DNA of 64,000 nt from Leptolyngbya sp. SIO1E4 (GCA_010672825.2 JAAHFU020000003.1:310001-374000); one strand, 5' to 3'. Counted from the first letter of the stretch, positions 35,186-44,426 are shown. Numbers and translations are program-made. Notes: a model not told the origin generated them from the sequence alone.

Positions 35186-37240
35186 GTGGAAATCTATCAG
35201 CTTAAGGTGTTTTTAGAAGTCGCTCGATGTCTCAGCTTCACGGAAGCTGCCGATACGCTGAGTCTGACGCAGCCAGCGGTGAGTGCCAAGATCAAGTCTT
35301 TAGAATCTGAGTTAGGGACGCCACTGTTTAAGCGGTTGGGGCGACGCATTGAGCTGACCCAAGCGGGAGAATATCTGCTAGAAGAAGGCCCTCAGCTGGT
35401 AGATCTCGAAGGGCAGTTATTGTCAGAAATTGAATCGATTAAGCAGGGTAAATTCAACACTTTAAAAATTGGTGGCACAGTCGATATTATCCATGGCTGG
35501 CTGCCAAGTCGGCTGTATGACTATCGCCGTGTTTTTCCAGACGTACAAACTCAATGTGTCTGTTTTGACTCGGTTGAAAAGCTCTATCGGGCCATTAAAC
35601 AGGGCGAGGTCGATCTGGGTATTTCGGGGCTGAGCTTTTCTAAATTTGATGAGATTTCAGAAACCGTTATCGACACGATTCATTACTCACTGGTGGTCTC
35701 CCACAGCCACAGCTTGGTTCAGCACCCCTGGTTAAGTCTTAAAGAGTTAGCAAAACAGTCGTGGGTACTCTTGCCCCAGGGGTTTCCGAGTCGCATCATT
35801 TTGCAAGAGCGGATGCATGAACTGGGGTTGAATCTGGCCAATTTTGCCCATGTTGAAACCGTTGATGTGCCCAGTTTGATTCCGACCTATCTGCTGCGGG
35901 GGCATCATGTCAGCTTTGCTTCTGACTTTGAATTTCAGGTAGAACGGCAGGCAGGGCTGATTCGTGAGGTGCCGCTGGAGGAATTTGCCCTGGGGACGCC
36001 GCTGTTTTTGCTCATGTCAAAACGCCTCAGCCGAGCCCTGGACACCTATGCTCAGAAACCGTTCCAGGGTAGACAGACCCTAGAGCCAATTCAGCAATTC
36101 ATCAGGATGCTGCAAACCCATTGCCAGGCTGCCAGTGACTCGTGCTTATCCCGCTGTGCCCTGGCCCCCTCCCGAGTCCACGGTGCCTCAACGCCCGCCA
36201 ACGAAAATCCTCTGGTGCCGAGGTTTCAGGCACCTAACTTTTTGATCCGGTCTGGCAAAAATAGCCCTTCGGCAACGTTTAAGCTGACCATTGGCACCCA
36301 GAATCAGACGATTCAAACCGTGACTGCGGGGCTGATCATTCAGCGTTTGAAACTGTTGGAGCATTTTTTACCCCGCGAGGGTCGCTACAGCAACACCCAG
36401 TACCAGATTCAGTGGGCAGATTATAGTTCTGGCGCGCCGATTGTGGCAGGGCTCAGGGCTCAGGCGATCGACATTGGCGTGCTGGGCGATTATCCTTTGC
36501 TGCTGAGTGCGGTGCCGATCAAAGACAGCTCTCCCGCAGCAGGAACCCGACTGATTAGCTTTGTGGCGAGTAATCCAGACGGTACGGGCAATGACATTGT
36601 GGTGCCTCATCATTCTCGTTTGAACAGCGTCGAAGACTTGGCTGGACGCATCATTGCCGTGCCGTTTGGATCGGCAGCCCACGGCATGGTGATGCGATCG
36701 CTCCACCATCGACAGCTTTTGCACGAGGTCACCCTGACCTCTGTTGATAATTTAAATGTCCGGCGATTGGCGAAGAATTCACCCCAGGTGGATGGCTATG
36801 CCTACTTTGCCCCCCTCCATGAGATTGCCAAGCATAAGGGACAGTTTCGTCGCCTCCTGCAGGGCAGTCTCGACGGGTTACCTACCTTCCACGGCGTCGT
36901 GATCCGCGATGATTTTGCGGAAGAATTTCCAGAAATTGCGATCGCTTATTTAAAGGCGTTGCTGGCGGCACAGTCGTGGTATGCAACGCAGCCTTTGGCC
37001 ACAACCCTCGTCAGTCGCTGGGTCAATATGGATGCTGCGATTGTGGCGAAGACGCTTTGGGCGAGTGAGCGTTGTGATACTGAAGTGGTGTATCGACCTG
37101 AAACCCAGCTCCGCGCCGACTGGCTGCAGGTTCACATTGGGCAACTGAGCCAAATTGATGGACAAGAGCACCTGGGTCAGATCAATTTAGATCGCTGGAT
37201 GCAGCCTGAGTTTTTAGAACAGGCGATCGCGTCTATTTAA
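35186..37240 (+). CDS. LysR regulator fused to an SsuA/TauA-like binding-protein domain
   Basis: 684-aa fusion. Residues 1 to about 90 are a LysR winged HTH (YQLKVFLEVARCLSFTEA, QPAVSAKIKSLESELG), about 90-300 its normal effector domain, then a linker with several Cys, and from about 365 to the end a second periplasmic-binding-protein fold without signal peptide. That domain starts FKLTIGTQNQTIQTV and carries IDIGVLGDYP, PFGSAAHGM and GLPTFHGVVIRDDFAEEFPE, which match the ABC binding lipoprotein at 57088-58602 block by block. So it probably senses in the cytoplasm the compound that the transporter imports. The GTG at 35186 starts VEIYQLKVF as in relatives; a GTG at 35120 would add 22 residues. 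Divergent from the AprA-like gene. Confidence 0.88.
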   Translation: MEIYQLKVFLEVARCLSFTEAADTLSLTQPAVSAKIKSLESELGTPLFKRLGRRIELTQAGEYLLEEGPQLVDLEGQLLSEIESIKQGKFNTLKIGGTVDIIHGWLPSRLYDYRRVFPDVQTQCVCFDSVEKLYRAIKQGEVDLGISGLSFSKFDEISETVIDTIHYSLVVSHSHSLVQHPWLSLKELAKQSWVLLPQGFPSRIILQERMHELGLNLANFAHVETVDVPSLIPTYLLRGHHVSFASDFEFQVERQAGLIREVPLEEFALGTPLFLLMSKRLSRALDTYAQKPFQGRQTLEPIQQFIRMLQTHCQAASDSCLSRCALAPSRVHGASTPANENPLVPRFQAPNFLIRSGKNSPSATFKLTIGTQNQTIQTVTAGLIIQRLKLLEHFLPREGRYSNTQYQIQWADYSSGAPIVAGLRAQAIDIGVLGDYPLLLSAVPIKDSSPAAGTRLISFVASNPDGTGNDIVVPHHSRLNSVEDLAGRIIAVPFGSAAHGMVMRSLHHRQLLHEVTLTSVDNLNVRRLAKNSPQVDGYAYFAPLHEIAKHKGQFRRLLQGSLDGLPTFHGVVIRDDFAEEFPEIAIAYLKALLAAQSWYATQPLATTLVSRWVNMDAAIVAKTLWASERCDTEVVYRPETQLRADWLQVHIGQLSQIDGQEHLGQINLDRWMQPEFLEQAIASI

Positions 37241-37863
37241 GACACTTTATTCAAGAGAGGGTTTCTCGCAGCGTTTGGTAACGCTGCCAGTCAAGGGAGT
37301 GAAACAGCAATCGTTTTTCACCAATGGGCTGGGGAACAGGCTGCGGGACTATCGGGGCGACGCTGACCATAGCGGCACTTTAAAATAAACGAGCTAATGA
37401 TCCTAGTCTAAATGTGAAAGACGGGGCCATGCTTCCGATGAAGCAAGGGGGGGAGTTGATTCTAGAGGGTGCGATCGCGCATCTGCATAACATGCCTCAA
37501 AAAAATGCGATCAAATTCCATCGCAATCTAGTCGCAGCCAGTGTTTTAGTGGGATGTATGAGTCATCATGTTATACAGACCGCAATCTGCGTAATCAGTA
37601 GTTAGACAGGTGAGGCGAGCCAATATTTCATCATGATTTCTTACATGACTGAGCTAGAAAATTTATGTTCTTACGCCAAACTCTCAGAGTAGGTTCGAAA
37701 CTGATTCTTTTTTGCTTATCATTTTGTGTTCTAAGATCCATGTCGGATGAAACCAACGGTAACTTCTCGTTTGTATCTTCAGGCCTAAAATTATAGCCGT
37801 TACAATGTCTTACCTAAAAGGACATTATTTCTGACGACTCCTGGCCTCCTAATAGTTGAGCTA
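37241..37863. other. Intergenic region with terminator-like hairpin
   Basis: 623 bp. A perfect hairpin GCAGCGTT (37268-37275) / AACGCTGC (37280-37287), 28 bp after the LysR-fusion stop, may terminate that gene. The rest becomes AT-rich toward the ankyrin gene; a 63-codon frame at 37414 has no family resemblance and is not accepted. Confidence 0.45.
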
Positions 37864-38649
37864 ATGGTTAAATTAATGTCTATTAAAATAATATTTCCAA
37901 AGGAGATAAACTTTTCAGAAGAGACGCAGCAAAATAACATTTATCAGGCTGCTAGACATGGGAATCTCCAAGCAATTAGACAATTCCTTGAACAATATGA
38001 GGATGTCAACCAGCAAAATAGCTTAGGTAATACGCCACTGTTTTACTCCATACACACTTCTCAGGAAGCAGCAGCACTGTTACTGATTGAAATGGGAGCT
38101 GACGTTAATGTGCAAAATAATCGAGGTGACTCCCCCTTACATGAGGCTGTATTTTATGATCACGAGAATATGACACGTTTGCTTATAGAACAAGGTGCAA
38201 ATCTCGAAAGAAAGGATTGTATGCACCTTACTCCTTTGGGTGTTGCGGTTGAGAAAGGTTATGAGAATATTGCTAAATTGCTTATTGATGCAGATGCCAA
38301 TGTGAATGTGAGGATGGGTTCTTCTGATACCAGTGATACCCTGCTGCATAGGGCTGTTTCAAAAACAAGTAGAAAGAGGAACGTAAAGATAGTAGAGCTA
38401 TTACTATCTAGTGGCGCTGATGTTCATGCTAGATCAGGGTTGTTCGGTTACACTCCTCTCTATTACGCGAAAGATTACTCTGATTTTGATCTGCCGTGGT
38501 TGGCTAATTCTGGTCTCTCTTGGTTGTTTACTTTACGCAAAGATGAGATTGTGGAACTTCTTACACAATACGGCGCATCTTCCTCCGAGAGGATGTATGG
38601 ATGGGCTAAGCCAATGCATATCATCTCGGATATTCTTCGTGCTGTTTAA
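37864..38649 (+). CDS. Ankyrin-repeat protein
   Basis: 261 aa with about five to six ankyrin repeats between residues 25 and 245 (for example GNTPLFYSIHTSQEAAALL, GDSPLHEAVFYDHENMTRLL, TPLGVAVEKGYENIAKLL, each ending in GADVNV-like loops). No signal peptide or membrane segment; likely a protein-binding module. Codon use is markedly more AT-rich than the core genes, which with the attC-like site 92 bp downstream suggests acquired DNA. Target unknown. ATG at 37864 or 37879 possible. Confidence 0.85.
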   Translation: MVKLMSIKIIFPKEINFSEETQQNNIYQAARHGNLQAIRQFLEQYEDVNQQNSLGNTPLFYSIHTSQEAAALLLIEMGADVNVQNNRGDSPLHEAVFYDHENMTRLLIEQGANLERKDCMHLTPLGVAVEKGYENIAKLLIDADANVNVRMGSSDTSDTLLHRAVSKTSRKRNVKIVELLLSSGADVHARSGLFGYTPLYYAKDYSDFDLPWLANSGLSWLFTLRKDEIVELLTQYGASSSERMYGWAKPMHIISDILRAV

Positions 38650-38740
38650 GTGGCGGGACTTGATTAATAGTAAATCGTTTAGATGCGAAACCCAGCATTG
38701 AAAAGTATTTGTGGTTATAGCTTTTGATCAAGAGATTGCA

Positions 38741-38829
38741 GTCTAACAACGCCCATGCACACCGACCTCCGAAAGTAGATCGGTATGGTGCAGAGGTTAT
38801 CTACAGCGGATGATGGGCAACCGTTAGGT
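38741..38829 (+). other. attC-like recombination site, candidate 1
   Basis: 89 bp with the architecture of an integron attC: 5' GTCTAAC (RYYYAAC-like), 3' GTTAGGT (GTTRRRY), and imperfect complementarity throughout. CTAACAACGCCCAT pairs with ATGGGCAACCGTTAG, and GCACACCGACCT pairs with AGATCGGTATGGTGC in the centre. It lies between the ankyrin and GFA genes, as expected for the end of a gene cassette. No integrase seen here. Confidence 0.5.
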
Positions 38830-38871
38830 TTTCTATAAAAGAGTGGTGGGAGGCGCATAGGGGAAATCGAT

Positions 38872-39273
38872 ATGACAGTCAAAGGTGGATGTTTATGTGG
38901 CAAGGTTCGTTACAAAATCTCTGGTTCACTCGTTGATGCAGATCACTGCCACTGTTCTATGTGTAGGCGTCAGCATGGTGCAGCGTTTTCTACTTACGCG
39001 GGATTCAATCCAGGTGATTTCAATTGGATTTCAGGCGAAAAGTTAGTAAAAGTCTATGAAACACTATCAGGTGCTGGATGGTGCTTTTGTAGTGAATGTG
39101 GTTCGACCTTGGGAGGAACCGATAAAGGGGAAATTACTACCATAACGCTTGGCACGGTTGAGGGAGATCCCGGTATAAAACCAGGGGCACATATTTTCGT
39201 CGGTTCCAAGGCTCAATGGCATGATATAAATGACGATCTTCCACAGTACGAAGAGCGAGCTTCGGAAACTTAG
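38872..39273 (+). CDS. GFA-family zinc-fold protein
   Basis: 133-aa member of the GFA (glutathione-dependent formaldehyde-activating enzyme-like, CENP-V) family. Zinc-binding cysteines appear in GGCLCGKVRY near the start, CHCSMCRRQHG and CFCSECGSTLG. Many members are uncharacterised, so a role in formaldehyde handling should not be assumed. The gene is alone between two attC-like sites, the layout of an integron cassette; codon use is AT-richer than the core genome. Confidence 0.85.
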   Translation: MTVKGGCLCGKVRYKISGSLVDADHCHCSMCRRQHGAAFSTYAGFNPGDFNWISGEKLVKVYETLSGAGWCFCSECGSTLGGTDKGEITTITLGTVEGDPGIKPGAHIFVGSKAQWHDINDDLPQYEERASET

Positions 39274-39696
39274 AAAATACCGCGAAAACCCACTGAAATT
39301 TGTAAAACGAGCTGTGAAAATCGCATTGTATTAAAGTACTGTAACGTTTCGGGTATTTGAAGCTGCTATTTTTCATGTTATCGGAGCTAACGTTCAGCGC
39401 ACGGCTCGTTTAACACGCCGAGCAAACGTGTTCTGGGACTGCCGTTTTAGCAGGTTAGAGCGACTTGGAAGTACGGTGTTCGCAACCCTAACAAAAGCAT
39501 GAACCGGACGTTTGACAAAGCCATCGGTCATGCTTGTCGTCAGCTTGCAAAAGAAAATCGTTAAAATTAACTCAGTCAGCCCAACTCGATAAATATCAAG
39601 GCTTCTATTGTTGACCAGCATTTAGCATTCATCATCGATGCTATTCGGCAATAGGCTGATGAAGGACAAAGATAACCATTCAATACCTTTGATAAT
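39274..39696. other. Intergenic region after the GFA gene
   Basis: 423 bp containing the weak attC-like site at 39385-39460. A 75-codon minus-strand frame (39394-39621) overlaps that site and has no recognised family; not accepted. No other element. Confidence 0.35.
39385..39460 (+). other. attC-like recombination site, candidate 2 (weaker)
   Basis: Starts AGCTAAC, ends GTTAGAG, 76 bp. Inner parts are partly complementary (CTAAC...ACGGC against GCCGT...GTTAG), with a central hairpin GCTCG/CGAGC. It follows the GFA gene by 111 bp. Weaker pairing than candidate 1, so tentative. Confidence 0.3.
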
Positions 39697-40608
39697 ATGT
39701 CACTCATCACAGGCGAACTCGTTAAATATAAAGTTCTGCCCCTATGGACAGAAACAACTCTGCCAGAGACATTTCAAACCAAACATAACCTCAAGCAAGG
39801 CACCTGGGCTAAAATTGTCGTCCAAACCGGCAGCCTACAATATGACGCATTAAACGAAGCAGGAGATATCCTATCTACAAAAATAATTACGCCACAACAC
39901 ACCGACTTTTTTGTCTCACCGGGTGCTTGGCATAAAGTAACCTCGCTAGACTCATTGTCCTGTTTCATCGAATTTTATTGTCGTCCCGAAGACTACTACC
40001 CAAAGAAATATCATTTTGCTGCCCCCCATCGTGACGTTCAAACCTTAATCTCAGGCCTTTTGTCAGATCATAAAAGGCTGAATGTTTTAGACCTAGGCTG
40101 TGGAAAAGGCCGAAATGCGACTTATTTACATGCTCAAGGTCACCGGATGACAGCGTTGGATAAAAACACTCACTCTATTCATCATCTGCAAGCGGTGATC
40201 CAACAAGAAAATGCCGAGGATACGTTTCAAGCTCATGTATATGATATCGAAACAGCAGATCTCACACTTGCCTGGAATAGCCGCTACGATCTAATTATCT
40301 CCACCGTTGTGTTTCAGTTTTTAAGGGCGGATAGTCTGCCCCAAGTCATTGAGAACATGCAGGCTCAAACCAAACCCCACGGCTATCATTTCATCATTGC
40401 CCCCGTGTCCTCGCCAGAGCTGCCTTGTCCGATAGACTTTCCATCTACCTTTGCGTCCCAAGCGCTGCGTGATTATTACGCCCACTGGCAGATCTGTAAA
40501 TATGACGAACAGCCAGGGACGTTTCATCGCAAAGACAGCAGCGGTAAGCCGATTGAAGCAATGTTTGCGACTCTTCTGGCGCAGAAAAATGCGGCGCTTC
40601 CAGCTTAA
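39697..40608 (+). CDS. tehB: TehB-like SAM methyltransferase with cupin-type N-domain
   Basis: 303 aa in two parts, as in the long form of TehB: a DUF1971 beta-sandwich (about 1-105, GELVKYKVLPLWTETTLPE) and a class I SAM methyltransferase (motif I LDLGCGKGRN at 131-140). The E. coli and Haemophilus proteins methylate tellurite and selenium oxyanions. No tehA is adjacent. Physiological substrate here is unknown. Slightly AT-rich codon use at the 5' half. Confidence 0.85.
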   Translation: MSLITGELVKYKVLPLWTETTLPETFQTKHNLKQGTWAKIVVQTGSLQYDALNEAGDILSTKIITPQHTDFFVSPGAWHKVTSLDSLSCFIEFYCRPEDYYPKKYHFAAPHRDVQTLISGLLSDHKRLNVLDLGCGKGRNATYLHAQGHRMTALDKNTHSIHHLQAVIQQENAEDTFQAHVYDIETADLTLAWNSRYDLIISTVVFQFLRADSLPQVIENMQAQTKPHGYHFIIAPVSSPELPCPIDFPSTFASQALRDYYAHWQICKYDEQPGTFHRKDSSGKPIEAMFATLLAQKNAALPA

Positions 40609-40729
40609 TGATGCAGTTAACGACAAACACCAGTGCTGAAAGCACCGCATCCAAAATCGTGAATCCAAAATCGAAAATCAGTATCATGGGACGCGTAAGT
40701 CCTCCGTAACCTTTGGGCCGCTTGAGCTG

Positions 40730-43700
40730 ATGTCTGACCTGGACCTGATTCGCCAACTCGGAGATCGCTTGGGTCGCCCTCTGGAAGAAATCTCTGAAGA
40801 CCGGTTTACCCAGCATGGTCAGGCGAGGTACAGATGGGGTAGCACAAACCGCATTACCCGAGATGCCTATTCCCTCGCGGCAGACGGGACTGTTAATGGG
40901 TTATTTCTGCAGCCGGTGACCAGTGAGATACTGTTTGACTTTCCCTTCCGTCAGTTCAGCCAGATCAGGCATTTATCTCTGAACTGGGTCAATCTACCCA
41001 ATATTTCATTTTTAAGTGACCTCAAAGAGCTAACATCGCTTGATTTAAGGAATAATAGTATCAGCGATATTTCATTTTTAAGTGACCTCAAAGAGCTGAC
41101 ATCGCTTGATTTAAGGAATAATAGCATCAGCGATATTTCATTTTTAAGTGACCTCAAAGGGCTGACATCGCTTGATTTAAGTTTCAATAGCATCCGTGAT
41201 TTTTCATTTTTAAGTGACCTCAAAGGGCTGACATCGCTTGATTTAAGGAATAATAGTATCAGCGATATTTCATTTTTAAGTGACCTCAAAGAGCTGATAT
41301 CGCTTGATTTAAGGTCCAATAGCATCCGTGATTTTTCATTTTTAAGTGACCTCAAAGGGCTGACATCGCTTGATTTAAGGTCCAATAGCATCAGCGATTT
41401 TTCATTTTTAAGTGACCTCAAAGAGCTGATATCGCTTGATTTAAGGTCCAATAGCATCAGCGATTTTTCATTTTTAAGTGACCTCAAAGGGCTGACATCG
41501 CTTTATTTAAGGAATAATAGCATCAGCGATATTTCATTTTTAAGTGACCTCAAAGGGCTGTCATCGCTTTATTTAAGTTCCAATAGCATCAGCGATATTT
41601 CATTTTTAAGTGACCTCAAAGAGCTGTCATCCCTTGATTTAAGTTATAATAGCATCAGCGATATTTCATTTTTAAGTGACCTCAAAGGGCTGTCATCGCT
41701 TTATTTAAGTTCCAATAGCATCAGCGATTTTTCATTTTTAAGTGACCTCAAAGGGCTGTCATCCCTTGATTTAAGAAATAATAGCGTCAGCAATATTTCA
41801 TCTTTAAGTGACCTCAAAGGGCTGTCATCCCTTGATTTAAGGAATAATAGCATCAGCGATATTTCATTTTTAAGTGACCTCAAAGGGCTGTCATCGCTTG
41901 ATTTAAGTTTCAATAGCATCAGCGATATTTCATTTTTAAGTGACCTCAAAGGGCTGTCATCCCTTGATTTAAGGAACAATCGCATCAGCACAATCCCTCA
42001 GCAGTTGGCTGCAGGGCGGCTGGCAGTCAAAATAGATAAGCAATTTGCTTCCAACTGCATTAATCTCTACAACAACCCGATCGAAGACCCCCCTCTGGAA
42101 ATCGTTCGCCAGGGCAATGCCGCCATCCTCAACTACTACGCCCAACTTACCGCCCAGGGTCAAGATCACCTCTACGAAGCCAAAATGCTCATCGTCGGGG
42201 AAGGGGAAGCGGGCAAAACCACCCTGGCCCATAAAATCCCTGAGCCCAACTGTCCCCTACCCCACGTGGATGACAGAACTCGGGGCATCCGCATTCAACC
42301 CCATACCTTTCCCTGCCGAGAGCGGGATCGATCCGAAGGGGCGGAAGCGCGCGACTTTCACCTCAATATCTGGGACTTTGGTGGCCAGGAAATCTACCAT
42401 GCTACCCATCGGTTCTTTCTCTCCAAGCGGTCTCTCTACGTCCTCGTTGCTGACAACCGCAAAGACGACACCGACTTTAACTACTGGCTCAACATCATCG
42501 AACGTTTTGCCGATAACAGCCCCCTAATCATCGTGCTCAACGAAAAAGGGGACGTTCAGCGCAGCCTCAATCGGGCCGATCTGCTCAGCCGCTACCCCGA
42601 CAGCATTAAAGAAATCGTCTCCGTCAACTTCAAAACCCAGGAAGAACCAGACCCCACCAAAGCCCAGCAGCGCCTCAAAGCCATTAACACCCTAATTAGC
42701 CATATTGAGCACTGTGCCCAAACCCTGCCCCACATTGGTGAACCTGTGCCTGCTCGCTGGGTGGATGTGCGCCACACCATCGAAACCGACAGTCGCGACT
42801 ACATCTATCGCGAACAGTTTGACGACATTTGTCAGGCCCAGGAGATTACTGCCAGCCAGGACATCGACACCCTGCTCAGCTACTTTCATGATTTGGGCAT
42901 CCTCCTGCACTTTGCCGAAAATCCCCTCCTGCGCAACCGCGTCATCCTCAACCCAGCTTGGGCCACTAACGCCGTCTATCGCATCTTTGATGACGATCGC
43001 ATCAAAGCCAAAGCCGGTCGCTTCAGCCGTCAAGACTGCGCTGAGATTTGGGGCGAATCGCACTACCGCCACATGCATGATGTCTTAATCGAGCTGATGA
43101 AAAACTTTCGGCTGGTGTATGAGATCGACACCACCGGCGAACTGGTCGCCCCCCAACTGCTGCCCCAAAATACCCCCACCTACGACTGGGACGAGACCCG
43201 CAATAGCCACATGCAGCTGCGCTACGATGCCTTCATGCCCAAGGGCATCTTCTGGCAATTTGCCGTCACGATGTATCGCTACATCCATAACCACGATTGG
43301 GTTTGGCGCAATGGCATGGTCATCCGCCGCGGCAACACCTGGGCTGAAGTCAAAGAAGACCTGAACCTACGCCGCATTTCCCTCCGTTTCTCTGGCCCCA
43401 GCATTGCTGAATTTCGAGCCGTCATCGTCGATGAGCTGGACAATATCAGCCAGTCTTACCACCAACTGCACTACGACAAGATGATTCCTTGCCAGTGCAG
43501 TGAATGCAAAGACAGCAACCAACCTCATTTCTTTAACTATGCCGTGCTAAAAAAGCGGCAAGAATCGGGAAAAAAGCCCACGATCGAATGTCAATGCAGC
43601 GAAGAAGACGTTTCCCTCAGTTTGCTTCTGGAAGGCTTCGAAGTTCAAACAATTCTCAAACGCCTGCCTGACAAACAAGAAGGAGACCCTGCTCCACCCA

Positions 43701-44251
43701 ATTTCCCTCAATCGGATCCACAGCCACCCCCCAAGTCCCCCCCTAAACCCAGCATGCAAACGATTAAAATCTTTCTGGCTTCCTCTTCAGAATTGAAAGC
43801 CGATAGAGAGCAATTCGAGATCTTCATTAACCGCAAGAACAAAGAATATGTGAAACAGGATATTTTTTTGGAGCTGGTGCTTTGGGAAGATTTCCTCAAT
43901 GCCATGTCCAAGACGCGATCGCAAGATGAGTACAATAAAGCGATTCAGAGCTGTGATGTTTTCGTCAGCCTCTTTCACACCAAAGTTGGTCAGTATACCG
44001 AAGAAGAATTTCTCACTGCTTTAGAAATTTTTAAAGATAGTGATAGACCACTAATCTATACCTATTTCAAAGATGCAGCCATCAACATGAGCAGCATTAC
44101 GCCAGAAATTATGACCCTGCTCAACTTTAAACAGAAACTCTCTGATATGGGGCATTTTTATCAAAACTATGCTGATATCAACGATCTCAAACATCAATTT
44201 GGTGAGCAGCTGGTCAAGGTCTTGCCGCAATTAACGGAGGTTGAACTTTAA
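40730..44251 (+). CDS. LRR-ROCO (Roc-COR) GTPase with TIR-like/DUF4062-type tail
   Basis: 1173-aa multidomain protein. Residues 92-421 are 15 leucine-rich repeats of exactly 22 residues (consensus ISFLSDLKGLSSLDLRNN). Roc GTPase follows: P-loop GEGEAGKTT (490-498), switch DFGGQE (549-554), and NEKGD as the base-specificity motif (NKxD-type variant). The COR region continues to about 900, then a Cys-rich patch (CQCSEC... CQCS, near 925-965) that may bind zinc. After a Pro-rich linker, residues 1009-1173 (IKIFLASSSELKADREQFE, CDVFVSLFHTKVGQYTEEE) look like a TIR-like/DUF4062 domain. Such domain sets resemble signalling or immune-type effectors. Alone; 5' flank has no shared operon. Confidence 0.9.
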   Translation: MSDLDLIRQLGDRLGRPLEEISEDRFTQHGQARYRWGSTNRITRDAYSLAADGTVNGLFLQPVTSEILFDFPFRQFSQIRHLSLNWVNLPNISFLSDLKELTSLDLRNNSISDISFLSDLKELTSLDLRNNSISDISFLSDLKGLTSLDLSFNSIRDFSFLSDLKGLTSLDLRNNSISDISFLSDLKELISLDLRSNSIRDFSFLSDLKGLTSLDLRSNSISDFSFLSDLKELISLDLRSNSISDFSFLSDLKGLTSLYLRNNSISDISFLSDLKGLSSLYLSSNSISDISFLSDLKELSSLDLSYNSISDISFLSDLKGLSSLYLSSNSISDFSFLSDLKGLSSLDLRNNSVSNISSLSDLKGLSSLDLRNNSISDISFLSDLKGLSSLDLSFNSISDISFLSDLKGLSSLDLRNNRISTIPQQLAAGRLAVKIDKQFASNCINLYNNPIEDPPLEIVRQGNAAILNYYAQLTAQGQDHLYEAKMLIVGEGEAGKTTLAHKIPEPNCPLPHVDDRTRGIRIQPHTFPCRERDRSEGAEARDFHLNIWDFGGQEIYHATHRFFLSKRSLYVLVADNRKDDTDFNYWLNIIERFADNSPLIIVLNEKGDVQRSLNRADLLSRYPDSIKEIVSVNFKTQEEPDPTKAQQRLKAINTLISHIEHCAQTLPHIGEPVPARWVDVRHTIETDSRDYIYREQFDDICQAQEITASQDIDTLLSYFHDLGILLHFAENPLLRNRVILNPAWATNAVYRIFDDDRIKAKAGRFSRQDCAEIWGESHYRHMHDVLIELMKNFRLVYEIDTTGELVAPQLLPQNTPTYDWDETRNSHMQLRYDAFMPKGIFWQFAVTMYRYIHNHDWVWRNGMVIRRGNTWAEVKEDLNLRRISLRFSGPSIAEFRAVIVDELDNISQSYHQLHYDKMIPCQCSECKDSNQPHFFNYAVLKKRQESGKKPTIECQCSEEDVSLSLLLEGFEVQTILKRLPDKQEGDPAPPNFPQSDPQPPPKSPPKPSMQTIKIFLASSSELKADREQFEIFINRKNKEYVKQDIFLELVLWEDFLNAMSKTRSQDEYNKAIQSCDVFVSLFHTKVGQYTEEEFLTALEIFKDSDRPLIYTYFKDAAINMSSITPEIMTLLNFKQKLSDMGHFYQNYADINDLKHQFGEQLVKVLPQLTEVEL
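41003..41992 (+). repeat. Coding minisatellite: 15 tandem 66-bp LRR units
   Basis: Fifteen in-frame 66-base units, starting with ATTTCATTTTTAAGTGACCT, differing at only a few positions; adjacent units share most variants (blocks ending ATTTAAGGAATAATAGC versus ATTTAAGTTCCAATAGC). Third positions are conserved too, so the array expanded recently or is being homogenised. It is AT-rich compared with the following GTPase part. Confidence 0.95.
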
Positions 44252-44426
44252 TAGATTCCAATGCGATCGCGATCAAGCGTGTTGCTGCAGTGTAAACCCA
44301 CCCTTTCGGCAATTTCTTATCGTCTGCGATCGCGGCCTAATACCCATTCGACAAAATTAAACTACGCTTCAAATCGTTTAAGGATCCTCCCAATCTATAT
44401 CAACTTCCATAGAGAGTTGGGATTAC

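Noticed and set aside
37414-37605. 63-codon frame
   Set aside because: No family resemblance and no convincing ribosome site.
39394-39621. 75-codon minus-strand frame
   Set aside because: Overlaps the attC-like site, no family, no ribosome site; possibly a remnant.
40951-41991. Long minus-strand frames within the LRR region
   Set aside because: They arise because the 66-bp unit has no stop in that frame; repetitive translation without family resemblance.
41003-41992. CRISPR-like regular repeats
   Set aside because: Units are contiguous, in-frame and have no unique spacers; they encode leucine-rich repeats.
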